Positions 1 to 7,827 of a DNA stretch of 64,000 bases are shown piece after piece. Numbering within the stretch: the stretch's first letter is position 1; each line of letters starts with the position of its first letter. This DNA is from Mycobacterium asiaticum (GTDB lineage: Bacteria; Actinomycetota; Actinomycetes; Mycobacteriales; Mycobacteriaceae). A program made the translations under genes and the position numbers. The notes beneath the pieces were generated by a model. That model saw only the letters and a list, made by a program, of their open reading frames with translations, was not told the origin of the DNA and did not search any database. Location: contig NZ_LZMH01000078.1 in NCBI RefSeq assembly GCF_001673635.1, positions 24,732-88,731 on the forward strand. Direction: 5' to 3'.

Positions 1-201
1 GGCCAGGCGCTCGGCGACAGCCAGCAGCAACGCGGAACGCGTGCGAAAGTAGAACGAAGTGGTGCCGTCGGGCACCCCGGCTTTCCGGTCGACCTTCAGG
101 TGGCTCAGTCCCTTGGCGCCGTCGTCGGCCAGCAGTTGGATCGCCGCATCGCACAGATCGCGGCGGCGTTCGGCGGGGTTTGGCTTGCGTCGCTTGTCCA
201 T
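1..201 (-). CDS. TetR-family transcriptional regulator (N-terminal part, runs off the left edge)
   Basis: The first 67 codons of a TetR repressor are visible, read leftward from an ATG at 199-201. The sequence opens with a basic stretch (MDKRRKPNPAERRRDL) and continues into a helix-turn-helix ending in a GTTSFYFRTRSALL-type recognition helix, which is the usual TetR signature of a glycine followed by an aromatic-Tyr-Phe-x-x-(R/K) motif. An AAGG at 206-209 can serve as ribosome binding site. The ligand-binding domain lies outside the window, so the ligand and targets are unknown. A short inverted repeat at 236-247 just upstream suggests autoregulation. Confidence 0.85.
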   Translation of the reverse strand, partial: MDKRRKPNPAERRRDLCDAAIQLLADDGAKGLSHLKVDRKAGVPDGTTSFYFRTRSALLLAVAERLA

Positions 202-235
202 CGGCACCTTCGTCGGCTTGGCTGCAGAGCGTACT

Positions 236-247
236 CTACATTTGTAG
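236..247. promoter_or_regulatory. candidate TetR operator (inverted repeat CTACA-N2-TGTAG)
   Basis: CTACATTTGTAG has perfect 5-base arms around a two-base centre and lies 35 bases upstream of the TetR start codon. It sits in an AT-richer patch that also looks like promoter DNA. The position fits autorepression; the assignment is inference from symmetry and location. Confidence 0.45.
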
Positions 248-277
248 TGTCAGCCAAGCGCTGTCAGATACCAACAG

Positions 278-320
278 ACAAAACCCCCGCCCGGCGGGAT
301 GCCGAAGCGGGGGGTCTTGT
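278..320 (-). terminator. Rho-independent terminator of the small secreted protein gene
   Basis: A long stem is formed by ACAAAACCCCCGC (278-290) and GCGGGGGGTCTTGT (307-320), with one bulged base and one mismatch. Read on the minus strand the descending arm is GCGGGGGTTTTGT, a GC stem running into a T tract. It lies 24 bases beyond the stop of the 86-residue secreted protein and separates that gene from the TetR gene. Confidence 0.75.
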
Positions 321-343
321 TTCAGCTATCGATCAGATGGCGA

Positions 344-604
344 TCAGGTGCACGGTATGCCGTGCGGGCCACCGACCCACTGGCCAGGCGGGGACTGCCA
401 CGGGCAGAACTTCTTGATCTGGCCGGGTGCCGGACCAGGGCCCCACCAATTGATCGGGTTGTCGATACCCGGTCCCGGCGGGTTGGGCGGGCCCGGGATG
501 TGCGGGCCGGGTCTAGCGTCGGCCATACCTGCGCCGAGACCCAGCGCGGCTGCACCCAACGCACCCAACACGGTCGTTTTTCCAGCGAATTTCTTGATGT
601 TCAT
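344..604 (-). CDS. small secreted Pro/Gly-rich protein
   Basis: An 86-residue protein starts with a classical signal peptide: MNIKKF, then a hydrophobic stretch VLGALGAAALGLGAGMA ending at ADA, predicting cleavage near residue 30. The mature part is about 55 residues, rich in proline, glycine and tryptophan, with two cysteines near the C-terminus (FCPW and GIPCT) that could form a disulfide outside the membrane. An AGGAGG ribosome binding site lies about six bases before the ATG and a strong terminator follows. Similar short exported mycobacterial proteins have no known function, and none is proposed here. The 240 bases upstream (605-846) show no gene. Confidence 0.75.
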   Translation of the reverse strand: MNIKKFAGKTTVLGALGAAALGLGAGMADARPGPHIPGPPNPPGPGIDNPINWWGPGPAPGQIKKFCPWQSPPGQWVGGPHGIPCT

Positions 605-846
605 TCTCGACCTCCTCGCGGGTCCGCTCGCCCGGCGCGTCTTGCGGCACCGCGTTGACCTGCGACGACGGCGGACCGTCGATTTTCGGTTGGATCTTGA
701 TTACCCGCGCGCCATCCCTGTCAAACGCCACTGGGACCGTGGCACCGGGGTAGCCGCACAAGCGCCCAACGTGGGCCCTATGGCGGCGTCGAGCGCGATT
801 CGCCTACCCAAGACCCACGCTCGACGGCTGGTGGAACTCGCCCAGC

Positions 847-1830
847 TCAGGCTGGCTCGCGCAGCGGCAACCCGGCAGCGCCATAAATCGCGTCGATGAC
901 GGTCATGTTCTCGACGGCATCTTCCGGCGTGGTCTTGACCGGCTGACCGTGCAGCACCGCGGCCGCGAATGCGTCGAGCTGATACGCGTAGGAGGCACGC
1001 CGCGACAAGCGCTCCACCCGCCTGCCGTTCGACGATTTCACTGTAAGTCGATGAAACAACTGCGGCACAACAGGATTGAGCACCCGCAACTCGCCGTCAT
1101 CGCCGATCACTTTAACGCTCATATCCAGTAGGCGCGTCGACCACATCGAGGTACGGACCCGACCGGTGTGCCCTCCGGCGAATCGGAGTTCGGCCGTCAT
1201 GGCCCGGTCGACCCGCGGGTCGCGCAGCTTCGCCTGTGCGGAAACGACTTCCGGAGTGGAGCCGCCGAACGTGCGAACCATGTGGACGGCGTAACAACCG
1301 GCGTCCATTGTGGCGCCACCGGCAAGGGAATAGTCGTAGCGGATGTCGGAGAACTTGGGCAGCGGAAAGCACATGGCGGCCTCAACCCGGCGCAGGGTGC
1401 CCAGCTCGCCCGACGCGATGATCTCCTCGGTCCGCAACGTCAGTGGGCGGTAGCGGTAGTGGAATGCCTCCATCACCACCTTGCCCGATTCTGCTGCCGC
1501 GGCTGCGATCTCGCGGGCCTCGGCAGCGTTGGCGGTGAACGGCTTCTCGCACAGCACATGCTTGCCCGCGGCCAGCGCGGCGCGGGTCCACCGGCCGTGC
1601 ATGCCGTTCGGCAACGGGTTGTAGATGGCGTCGATGTCCGGGTCGGCAATCAGTGCGTCGTAACTGTCATGGACGCGGTCGATGCCGTGCTTGGTCGCGA
1701 ATGACTGTGCGCGCGATACTTCGCGGGCCGCCACGGCGGCCACGACCACCTCGGCGTTTGCTTTCGCCGGATTCACCAGCGCCAGCGGCGCTATGCGCGC
1801 TGCGCCGAGAATGCCGATGCGCATGGACAC
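847..1830 (-). CDS. Gfo/Idh/MocA-family NAD(P)-dependent oxidoreductase
   Basis: A 327-residue protein with an N-terminal Rossmann fold (RIGILGAARIAP, residues 4-15) and the family hallmark EKP (residues 95-97 in CEKPF). These enzymes oxidise or reduce sugar or inositol-type alcohols with a nicotinamide cofactor; EKP places the cofactor and a catalytic lysine. The C-terminal half contains the GGATMDAGCYAVH segment typical of the sheet domain that binds substrate. Length is normal for the family. A GTG at 1830 and an ATG two codons later are both possible starts. Its substrate cannot be read from sequence. It lies 29 bases beyond the flavin monooxygenase stop and may be co-transcribed with it. 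Confidence 0.85.
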   Translation of the reverse strand: MSMRIGILGAARIAPLALVNPAKANAEVVVAAVAAREVSRAQSFATKHGIDRVHDSYDALIADPDIDAIYNPLPNGMHGRWTRAALAAGKHVLCEKPFTANAAEAREIAAAAAESGKVVMEAFHYRYRPLTLRTEEIIASGELGTLRRVEAAMCFPLPKFSDIRYDYSLAGGATMDAGCYAVHMVRTFGGSTPEVVSAQAKLRDPRVDRAMTAELRFAGGHTGRVRTSMWSTRLLDMSVKVIGDDGELRVLNPVVPQLFHRLTVKSSNGRRVERLSRRASYAYQLDAFAAAVLHGQPVKTTPEDAVENMTVIDAIYGAAGLPLREPA

Positions 1831-1859
1831 CGGTTCACGCTAGCACCGCACTGCGCCAC

Positions 1860-3074
1860 TCAGCGGCGCGCGAATGCGGGAGCGCGCTCGGGCAGGACTC
1901 CGACTCCGATGAAGTACGCCGGCAGAAACGAGACCCACGGGAAGCGCTCGATAATGCGCAGCACCGAATCCGGCGGCGCGGGGTCCGCGCCGCGCAGCAA
2001 CGGTCCGAGCAACCGCCGATGTAGCACAAGTTGCACGAATTGCGTTATGGCGGTGGGGATTGCCCGGCGGCGGCGGATCCTGGCCAGATCACGGTCGGTG
2101 ACCCGGTGCCGCTGCAGCGGTTCGGCGAGGATGGTCGCGGCCGCTACGGCGTCCTGAACCGCCAGGTTGATGCCGACGCCTCCCATCGGGGACATGGCGT
2201 GAGCCGCATCGCCGATGCACAGCAAGCCTGCGCAATGCCAGCGTCGCAGGCGATTCACCCGGACATCGAGGTGCTTGACGTCGTCCATGGACTCCAGCGC
2301 GTCCATCGATCCGGCCGCTTCCGGCACCAGCGCGGCGACCTCGCGACGGAATGCCTCGATGCCCTGCGCGCGCAGCTGCGCGTCGCTGCCCTTGCGTCCC
2401 AGGTAGGCGATTTGGAAGTAACCCTCCCGCGGGATCACAGCCAGCGCCTTGCCTGGGCCGGTGCGGGGCAGGAACGAGAATTCGGTGTTGTCGTTGCGGG
2501 GCAGCTGGAACCACCACACGTCGAAGTTCACCGGAAATTCGCGGGTCGGCAGGCCGGCCTCCTGTCGCGCGATGGACCACCGTCCGTCGCAGGCGACGGT
2601 GAGCTCGGCCCGCAGTTCGCCTTCGCCGTCGGGACCCCGATACCGGACCCCGGTCACCCGGTCACCCTCCCGCAGCAATCCGGTGACCTCGGTGTTCATC
2701 CGCAGGTTGAACGTCGGCTCCGCGGTCGCGGCCTCGGCGAGCAGATTGAGCAGGTCCCACTGCGGCACCATCGCGATGAACGGATGCGGTTGGTGTAGCC
2801 GGCCGAAGTCGACGTAGGTCACCGAGCGGCCATTCGACTCGAATGCCGCATTGCGGACTTCGGTGTACGACAGCTTGGAAAAGGGTTCCCACAGACCCAA
2901 TTCGTCGAGCAGCCGCATGGTTGTGCAATGCACGGTGTCGCCGCGGAAGTCGCGCAGGAAGTCACCGTGCTTCTCCAACAGGGTGACGTCCACGCCTGCC
3001 CGGGCCAGCAGCAGCCCAAGGACCATGCCCGCCGGGCCGCCTCCGATGATCGCGCACGTCGTCTTCTCGGCCAT
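1860..3074 (-). CDS. class A FAD-dependent monooxygenase
   Basis: A 404-residue flavoprotein with the three signatures of aromatic-ring-type hydroxylases: the GGGPAG dinucleotide fold at residues 11-16, a mid-protein ACDGRWS motif (DG motif, FAD and NADPH contact), and GDAAHAMSPMGGVG (GD motif, FAD ribityl binding). It would hydroxylate an organic substrate in the cytoplasm using NAD(P)H and oxygen. The ATG at 3074 starts directly before the GGGPAG fold. It is divergent from the TetR-FadD operon and the spacer carries a perfect 17-base inverted repeat, so the two units are probably controlled together. It resembles the Rv1751-type oxidoreductase found near fadD1 in M. tuberculosis, as recalled; this was not aligned. 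Confidence 0.88.
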   Translation of the reverse strand: MAEKTTCAIIGGGPAGMVLGLLLARAGVDVTLLEKHGDFLRDFRGDTVHCTTMRLLDELGLWEPFSKLSYTEVRNAAFESNGRSVTYVDFGRLHQPHPFIAMVPQWDLLNLLAEAATAEPTFNLRMNTEVTGLLREGDRVTGVRYRGPDGEGELRAELTVACDGRWSIARQEAGLPTREFPVNFDVWWFQLPRNDNTEFSFLPRTGPGKALAVIPREGYFQIAYLGRKGSDAQLRAQGIEAFRREVAALVPEAAGSMDALESMDDVKHLDVRVNRLRRWHCAGLLCIGDAAHAMSPMGGVGINLAVQDAVAAATILAEPLQRHRVTDRDLARIRRRRAIPTAITQFVQLVLHRRLLGPLLRGADPAPPDSVLRIIERFPWVSFLPAYFIGVGVLPERAPAFARR

Positions 3075-3147
3075 GACGGCTCAAGCATAGGTCTCGCCCG
3101 GACGCGGATTGAGTCCGTGCCAGGTTGACGCCATCGCGAAGCGTGGC

Positions 3148-3164
3148 TTGTCATAACCTGACAA
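3148..3164. promoter_or_regulatory. candidate operator TTGTCA-N5-TGACAA between divergent units
   Basis: TTGTCATAACCTGACAA has perfect 6-base arms and a 5-base spacer. It lies between the flavin monooxygenase start (3074) and the TetR start (3218), the standard place for a TetR-family operator controlling both directions. An AT-rich patch follows at 3165-3180. Confidence 0.65.
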
Positions 3165-3217
3165 CTGCAATTTTCAACTATCGGCGGTGCCACGCCGGCC
3201 GGCAGGAAGGTGCGCTG

Positions 3218-3865
3218 GTGGTGACGACGCGACGAGTCGCTCCGACGCGACCGGCTCACGGCAATCAGGTCCGGGCCGAGCGCACCCGTGCCATGGTGAT
3301 CGACGTGACGGTGCAGATCGTGCTCAGCGAGGGCATCGCGGCGGCCAGCGGCCGCCACATCGCCGACAGCGCGGGCGTCACCTGGGGAGTGATCCAGTAC
3401 CACTTCGGCGACCGGGACGGCCTGCTGATGGCGGTGGTGGACCAGGGTTTCGACGAGTTGCTGGACGCGCTGCGATCCGTGCCGGCGGCGACCGAGGGCA
3501 CACCGACCCGCGATCGGGTGGAGGCGGTGGTCACCTCGGCGTGGCGGGCCATGTCCAGCCCGACCGCACGTGCGGCAACCGAGATTCTGATCGGCACCCG
3601 CGCCACCCGCGGCACCGTAGCCACCGGGCACATCAAACGTCTGGCCAAGACGTTCAATACGCTGGGCGCCGCGATCGATCGCAACCTCAGCCCGAACCAG
3701 CGTGCGGCCATCGGCGAGCATCTGCTGACGGCCTTGCGTGGCATGATCACCAACCAACTGGTCATGCACCGGCCCGTCGACACGACCAAGGACCGGCGGC
3801 TGCTCGTCGACATCCTCAGCTGTTACATCGACACGAACCAGCAACGGGCGGAGCCGGATTCATGA
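3218..3865 (+). CDS. TetR-family transcriptional regulator of the fadD operon
   Basis: A 215-residue regulator. The N-terminal half has a TetR helix-turn-helix (GIAAASGRHIADSAGVTWG followed by IQYHFGDRDGLL), and the rest is the helical ligand-binding domain. I chose the GTG at 3218 because AGGAAGG lies seven bases upstream and because a longer reading from 3125 would run through the inverted repeat at 3148-3164. The stop overlaps the fadD start in an ATGA, so the two are translationally coupled. Likely role: repressor of its own operon and the divergent monooxygenase, responding to an acyl-CoA or related lipid. The ligand is inference. Confidence 0.88.
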   Translation: MVTTRRVAPTRPAHGNQVRAERTRAMVIDVTVQIVLSEGIAAASGRHIADSAGVTWGVIQYHFGDRDGLLMAVVDQGFDELLDALRSVPAATEGTPTRDRVEAVVTSAWRAMSSPTARAATEILIGTRATRGTVATGHIKRLAKTFNTLGAAIDRNLSPNQRAAIGEHLLTALRGMITNQLVMHRPVDTTKDRRLLVDILSCYIDTNQQRAEPDS

Positions 3866-5448
3866 CCGAGACCATGCAAGCGCTACTCGGCCAGCGGATG
3901 TCCGGCGCCGGCATCGCCGTGAAATTCGGTGACCTGCGCTGGACCTGGCGTGACTATCTCGCCGAGTCGGTGGCACAGGCCGCAGCGCTGCTGGCCGCTG
4001 CGGACCGGGATCGGCCGATGCACATCGGTTCTTTGCTGGGCAACACGCCGGACATGCTGACGCAGATGGCTGCGGCCGGCCTCGGTGGTTACGTCCTGTG
4101 TGGGCTGAACACCACGCGCCGCGGCGAGGCGCTGGCCGCCGACATCCGGCGCGCGGACTGTCAGATTGTGGTGACCGATGCCGAGCACCGCCCGCTGCTG
4201 GACGGCTTGGACCTTGACGAAACGCGGGTCCTCGACACCTCCAGCGAACAGTGGAAAGAGCTGATCGCCGGCGCCGGTCCGCTGGTTCCGTACCGTCAGG
4301 TCGAGATGATGGACCCGTTCATGATGATCTTCACGTCCGGCACCAGCGGTAACCCGAAGGCCGTCCAGGTCTCGCATTTGATGCCGACCTTCGCCGGGCG
4401 CAACCTGGCCGAGCGCTTCGGGTTGACCGAGCGGGACACTTGCTATGTGTCCATGCCGCTGTTCCACTCCAACGCGGTCGTCGCCGGCTGGGCCCCCGCG
4501 GTGGTCTCCGGTGCCGCAATCGTGCCCGCGAAGTTCTCGGCAAGCAACTTCCTGCGCGATGTCCGCCGGTACAACGCGACGTACATGAACTACGTCGGCA
4601 AGCCCCTGGCCTACATCCTTGCCACACCCGAACGCGAGGACGACGCCGACAATCCGCTGCGGGTGGCCTTCGGAAACGAGGCCAACGAGAAGGACATCGG
4701 GGAGTTCGCCCGCCGTTTCGACGTGCAAGTCGAGGACGGGTTCGGATCGACCGAAAACGCGGTGATGGTGATTCGCGAACCGGGCACGCCGTCCGGATCG
4801 ATCGGTAAAGGCGCCGTCGGGGTGGCCATATATAACAGCGACACCAACACCGAATGCGCCATCGCGCGGCTCGACGAGAACGGTGCCCTGCTCAACGCTG
4901 ACGAGGCCGTCGGCGAATTGGTGAACACCACGGGATCGGGCCTGTTCACCGGTTACTACAACGACCCGCAAGCCAACGCGGAACGGCTGCGGGGCGGGAT
5001 GTACTGGTCGGGCGACCTGGCCTACAAGGACGCACAGGGCTGGATCTACCTGGCCGGCCGCACCGCCGATTGGATGCGGGTGGATGGGGAGAATCTCGCG
5101 GCAGCGCCGGTTGAGCGAATCCTGCTCCGGCACAAGGCCATCAACCGGGTTGCGGTGTATGCGGTCCCGGACGGCCGGGTCGGGGACCAGGTGATGGCGG
5201 CGGTCGTGCTGCACGAGGGAAGCGCCTTCGACCCCGAATCCTTTGAGGCCTTTCTCGACTTACAGCCCGACCTGTCTCCCAAGGCGTGGCCGCGCTACGT
5301 CCGCATCGCTGCCGACCTGCCCAGCACCGCCACCCACAAGGTGCTCAAGCGTCAGCTGATCGCGGAGGGCACCTCGGTCGGCGCGGGAGAAACCCTGTGG
5401 GAGCGTGCGGAACGCGGTACCGCTTACCGGACGGTTACCGGACGGTGA
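3862..5448 (+). CDS. fadD1: fatty-acyl-CoA / acyl-AMP ligase (FadD1-like)
   Basis: A 528-residue member of the ANL (acyl-activating) superfamily. The P-loop-like A3 motif reads IFTSGTSGNPKAVQ, the A5 region DGFGSTEN, the A7 region YWSGDLAY, and the hinge LAGRTADWMRVDGEN. A C-terminal lysine lies in ATHKVLKRQL. It activates a carboxylic acid as acyl-AMP and transfers it to CoA. Length and the gene order TetR/FadD beside a class A monooxygenase recall the fadD1 (Rv1750c) neighbourhood of M. tuberculosis, so the symbol is a best guess. The start ATG overlaps the TetR stop; the downstream NYN gene begins five bases after the stop, so the three genes form one operon. Confidence 0.85.
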   Translation: MTETMQALLGQRMSGAGIAVKFGDLRWTWRDYLAESVAQAAALLAAADRDRPMHIGSLLGNTPDMLTQMAAAGLGGYVLCGLNTTRRGEALAADIRRADCQIVVTDAEHRPLLDGLDLDETRVLDTSSEQWKELIAGAGPLVPYRQVEMMDPFMMIFTSGTSGNPKAVQVSHLMPTFAGRNLAERFGLTERDTCYVSMPLFHSNAVVAGWAPAVVSGAAIVPAKFSASNFLRDVRRYNATYMNYVGKPLAYILATPEREDDADNPLRVAFGNEANEKDIGEFARRFDVQVEDGFGSTENAVMVIREPGTPSGSIGKGAVGVAIYNSDTNTECAIARLDENGALLNADEAVGELVNTTGSGLFTGYYNDPQANAERLRGGMYWSGDLAYKDAQGWIYLAGRTADWMRVDGENLAAAPVERILLRHKAINRVAVYAVPDGRVGDQVMAAVVLHEGSAFDPESFEAFLDLQPDLSPKAWPRYVRIAADLPSTATHKVLKRQLIAEGTSVGAGETLWERAERGTAYRTVTGR

Positions 5449-5452
5449 TGTC

Positions 5453-6322
5453 ATGACCGAGAACGGCGGGACGCGGGTGGCGGTTTATTTCGACTTCGAC
5501 AACATCGTCATCTCCCGTTATGACCAAGTGCACGGCCGCAATTCGTTCCAGCGGGATAAGGCCAAGGGGCTCGACCAGGAGCGGTTGCGGGTCGCCACGG
5601 TCGATCTGGGCGCCATCATGGACTTCGCGTCGTCGTTCGGCACGCTGGTGCTCACCCGCGCGTACGCCGACTGGTCTGCCGAGGTGAACGCCGCGTACCA
5701 CGGCCAGTTGGTGGGCCGCGCCGTCGACCTCGTGCAGCTGTTTCCGGCGGCCGCCTACGGCAAGAACGGCGCCGACATCCGGCTGGCCGTCGACGCCGTC
5801 GAAGACATGTTCCGGTTACCTGACCTGACCCACGTGGTCATCGTCGGTGGTGACTCCGACTACATCGCCTTGGCGCAGCGCTGCAAGCGGCTGGGGCGCT
5901 ATGTCGTCGGAATCGGGGTGGCCGGAGCCAGCAGCCAGTCGCTGGCCGCGGCGTGTGACGACTTCCTCACCTACGACGCGCTGCCCGGCATCTCACCCCC
6001 CGTCGCGGCGACCCAGCCGAAAAAGCGCGGCCGCCACGCCAGCGTCGCCGAGCCCGACGACGAGCCGGCACCTCCGGATTCGCAAGCCGCGGCAACCGCA
6101 TTGCTCGAACGCGCCCTGCGCATCAGCCAGGAAAAGGATGACGCGGACTGGCTGCACAATTCGCAAGTCAAGGCGCAAATGAAGCGCATGAACCCGTCGT
6201 TCAGCGAAAAGGCCCTAGGATTCAAGTCTTTCAGCGATTTCCTGCGTTCCCGCGCCGATCTGGTCGAACTGGACGAGAGCACCACGACGCGGATGGTGCG
6301 CCTGAAATCTGACGCGTCTTAA
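5453..6322 (+). CDS. NYN-domain ribonuclease-like protein with C-terminal OST-HTH (LOTUS) domain
   Basis: A 289-residue protein. The first ~170 residues form an NYN/PIN-like nuclease fold with conserved acidic residues: VYFDFDNI (D14, D16, N17), a central GADIRLAVDAVED, and VGGDSDY. A Pro/Ala-rich linker leads to a C-terminal segment of about 70 residues (ALRISQEKDDADWLHNS to FSDFLRSRADLVEL) that matches the OST-HTH/LOTUS winged-helix pattern seen fused to NYN domains. NYN proteins are metal-dependent RNases or RNA-binding proteins; the RNA target is unknown. It follows fadD by five bases, an unexpected partner. Its stop overlaps the convergent gene's stop by a few bases. Confidence 0.85.
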   Translation: MTENGGTRVAVYFDFDNIVISRYDQVHGRNSFQRDKAKGLDQERLRVATVDLGAIMDFASSFGTLVLTRAYADWSAEVNAAYHGQLVGRAVDLVQLFPAAAYGKNGADIRLAVDAVEDMFRLPDLTHVVIVGGDSDYIALAQRCKRLGRYVVGIGVAGASSQSLAAACDDFLTYDALPGISPPVAATQPKKRGRHASVAEPDDEPAPPDSQAAATALLERALRISQEKDDADWLHNSQVKAQMKRMNPSFSEKALGFKSFSDFLRSRADLVELDESTTTRMVRLKSDAS

Positions 6323-6996
6323 CGGTCGATCTCACCGGCGATGCCGCGCTCAATGGTGCTTCGGGTGACGTCGGGCAGCACGATGAGGCCCTCGAGTTCG
6401 GTACGCGCCAAGCCGTAGGCGTGCTGGCGTTCGGCGGCCGTGGCGCCGGAGTCCGCGGCGATCCGGAGCAGGTTCTGGGCGCGCGACACGCGCTGCTTCT
6501 CCTCTTTGGAGAAGTCGTTGGTCCGCCTGCGCATCGCCTCGGCTTCGGCGGCGTTGAACGCCGTCACGTAGTCCTCGACGGCATCGAGGTATTGCCGCGC
6601 GGCGTCCCGGTCGTCGGAAAGATCCTCGGCACGCAGTGGCTTGAGCAGGTCGGCCCGCAGTTTGGCCTTGTGGAAACGGGTGGTCAGCGGGTCCCGCATG
6701 TCGGTCATCACCGGAAAGTCCAGCAACCGTGACGGGTCGAGTTCGTAGGCCAGCCAGCGCGCGTCGGTGTCCTCATGCGCCTCGAGCGCGCGTCTGATAG
6801 CGCGCCAGTGCGCCGCTGGATTGCCGGCTGAGCCCGTGCCGCCCGGGGCGTCGGAGATCGCGTCCGGGCCCGAACTCCTACCCGACTCCCCCGCCCGCTT
6901 GTTGAAGGAAGAGATTGCCTTGATGCCGGCCGCGATCAAACCGACCAGCGGCAGCAACAGCAGTAGCAACTCGAGCAAGCGGAACAGCACACCCAC
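6319..6996 (-). CDS. conserved membrane-anchored protein, function unknown
   Basis: A 225-residue protein with one N-terminal membrane segment (about residues 4-25, very leucine-rich: LLELLLLLLPLVGLIAAGI) and a soluble part. After a Ser/Gly linker the remaining 170 residues are charged and helical (AAHWRAIRRALEAHEDTDARW, then TRFHKAKLRADLL and AEAEAMRRRTNDFSKEEKQR), with coiled-coil character. I recognise no catalytic motif. It lies 23 bases after the SDR stop on the same strand and is the last gene of the hydrolase-methyltransferase-SDR operon. It is convergent with the NYN gene, with a four-base overlap. Confidence 0.75.
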   Translation of the reverse strand: MGVLFRLLELLLLLLPLVGLIAAGIKAISSFNKRAGESGRSSGPDAISDAPGGTGSAGNPAAHWRAIRRALEAHEDTDARWLAYELDPSRLLDFPVMTDMRDPLTTRFHKAKLRADLLKPLRAEDLSDDRDAARQYLDAVEDYVTAFNAAEAEAMRRRTNDFSKEEKQRVSRAQNLLRIAADSGATAAERQHAYGLARTELEGLIVLPDVTRSTIERGIAGEIDR

Positions 6997-7019
6997 GAAG
7001 CCAGGATGCCATCAGATTT

Positions 7020-7817
7020 TCAGCGCTTGTCGAGCTGCCCGGCGGCGACCTGGTCGGCCGCCTTGGCGGTCACATTTCCGGCCAGACGGGAGGCCACTTC
7101 GGGAGCATTCGCCGCGAACCGTGCCAGCGCCCGCTGACGCAGCGGTGCCACGGTCACCTCACCGCGATTGCGCTCGATCGCGCTGACCACGGCGGCGCCC
7201 ACCTGCTCCGGCTTCCCGGTGCCGATCAGCGGCGGCGCGTCAGCTCCTGAGTCCGCGAACATGCCGGCGCCACTGATCGCCCCGGGACTGACCACCGAGA
7301 CGCCGATCCCATCCGGGCGCAGGTCGTCACGCAGGCACAGGGCGAAACCGCGCAGGCCGAACTTGGTCGCCGCGTACAGCGAGGCCCGGGCCGTCGCCGT
7401 CTTACCCGAGATCGACGAGATGTAGACGAAGTGACCCGACCCGCGGGCAATGAAGGCCGGGATCAGCTCGCGAGTCATCTGTACGGGCACCTCGAGATTG
7501 ACCCGTAGCGCGCGGTCGACCTGCTCGGCGGTGTAGCTGTCCAGCTTGCCCGAGGCCGGCAGTGCCGCGTTGGATACCAGCACGTCGATCGGGCCGGCTT
7601 CGGCAAGCAAGGCCGGGCCCGCACCCGGTTCGGCGAGGTCGCTGACGATCGTCCGGTGGCCGGCGCCCGGCAGCGAGGCTACCAGCTCGGCCAGCTCCTG
7701 AGGCTTGCGTGAACTCACGATCAGGTGCGCTTCGCGCTCGGCGAGCGCCTTGGCGATCGCGCGGCCGAGGCCACCGGTCGCGCCGGTCAGCAGAACAGAT
7801 TTTCCGGTCAGCTCCAT
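7020..7817 (-). CDS. short-chain dehydrogenase/reductase (SDR)
   Basis: A 265-residue classical SDR with the cofactor motif TGATGGLG near residue 11, VSNAA in place of the usual NNAG, and the catalytic Ser with YAATK (Tyr-x-x-x-Lys). It reduces or oxidises a carbonyl/alcohol with NAD(P)H. The region after the active site carries a normal SDR substrate loop (SPGAI). The ATG start lies ten bases after the methyltransferase stop, within a four-gene reverse operon. The substrate is unknown; the neighbouring hydrolase and methyltransferase suggest a small lipophilic molecule, which is inference. Confidence 0.88.
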   Translation of the reverse strand: MELTGKSVLLTGATGGLGRAIAKALAEREAHLIVSSRKPQELAELVASLPGAGHRTIVSDLAEPGAGPALLAEAGPIDVLVSNAALPASGKLDSYTAEQVDRALRVNLEVPVQMTRELIPAFIARGSGHFVYISSISGKTATARASLYAATKFGLRGFALCLRDDLRPDGIGVSVVSPGAISGAGMFADSGADAPPLIGTGKPEQVGAAVVSAIERNRGEVTVAPLRQRALARFAANAPEVASRLAGNVTAKAADQVAAGQLDKR

Positions 7818-7827
7818 GCCGCTGACG

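Noticed and set aside
605..846. Possible 82-residue minus-strand protein overlapping the small secreted protein
   Set aside because: It overlaps the signal-peptide gene in another frame and has no supporting start signal; the secreted protein with its AGGAGG is better.
3187..3861. Long frame continuous with fadD that runs back through the TetR gene in another frame
   Set aside because: High-GC DNA leaves alternative frames open; the ligase family N-terminus begins at 3862 and TetR in the other frame has clear motifs.
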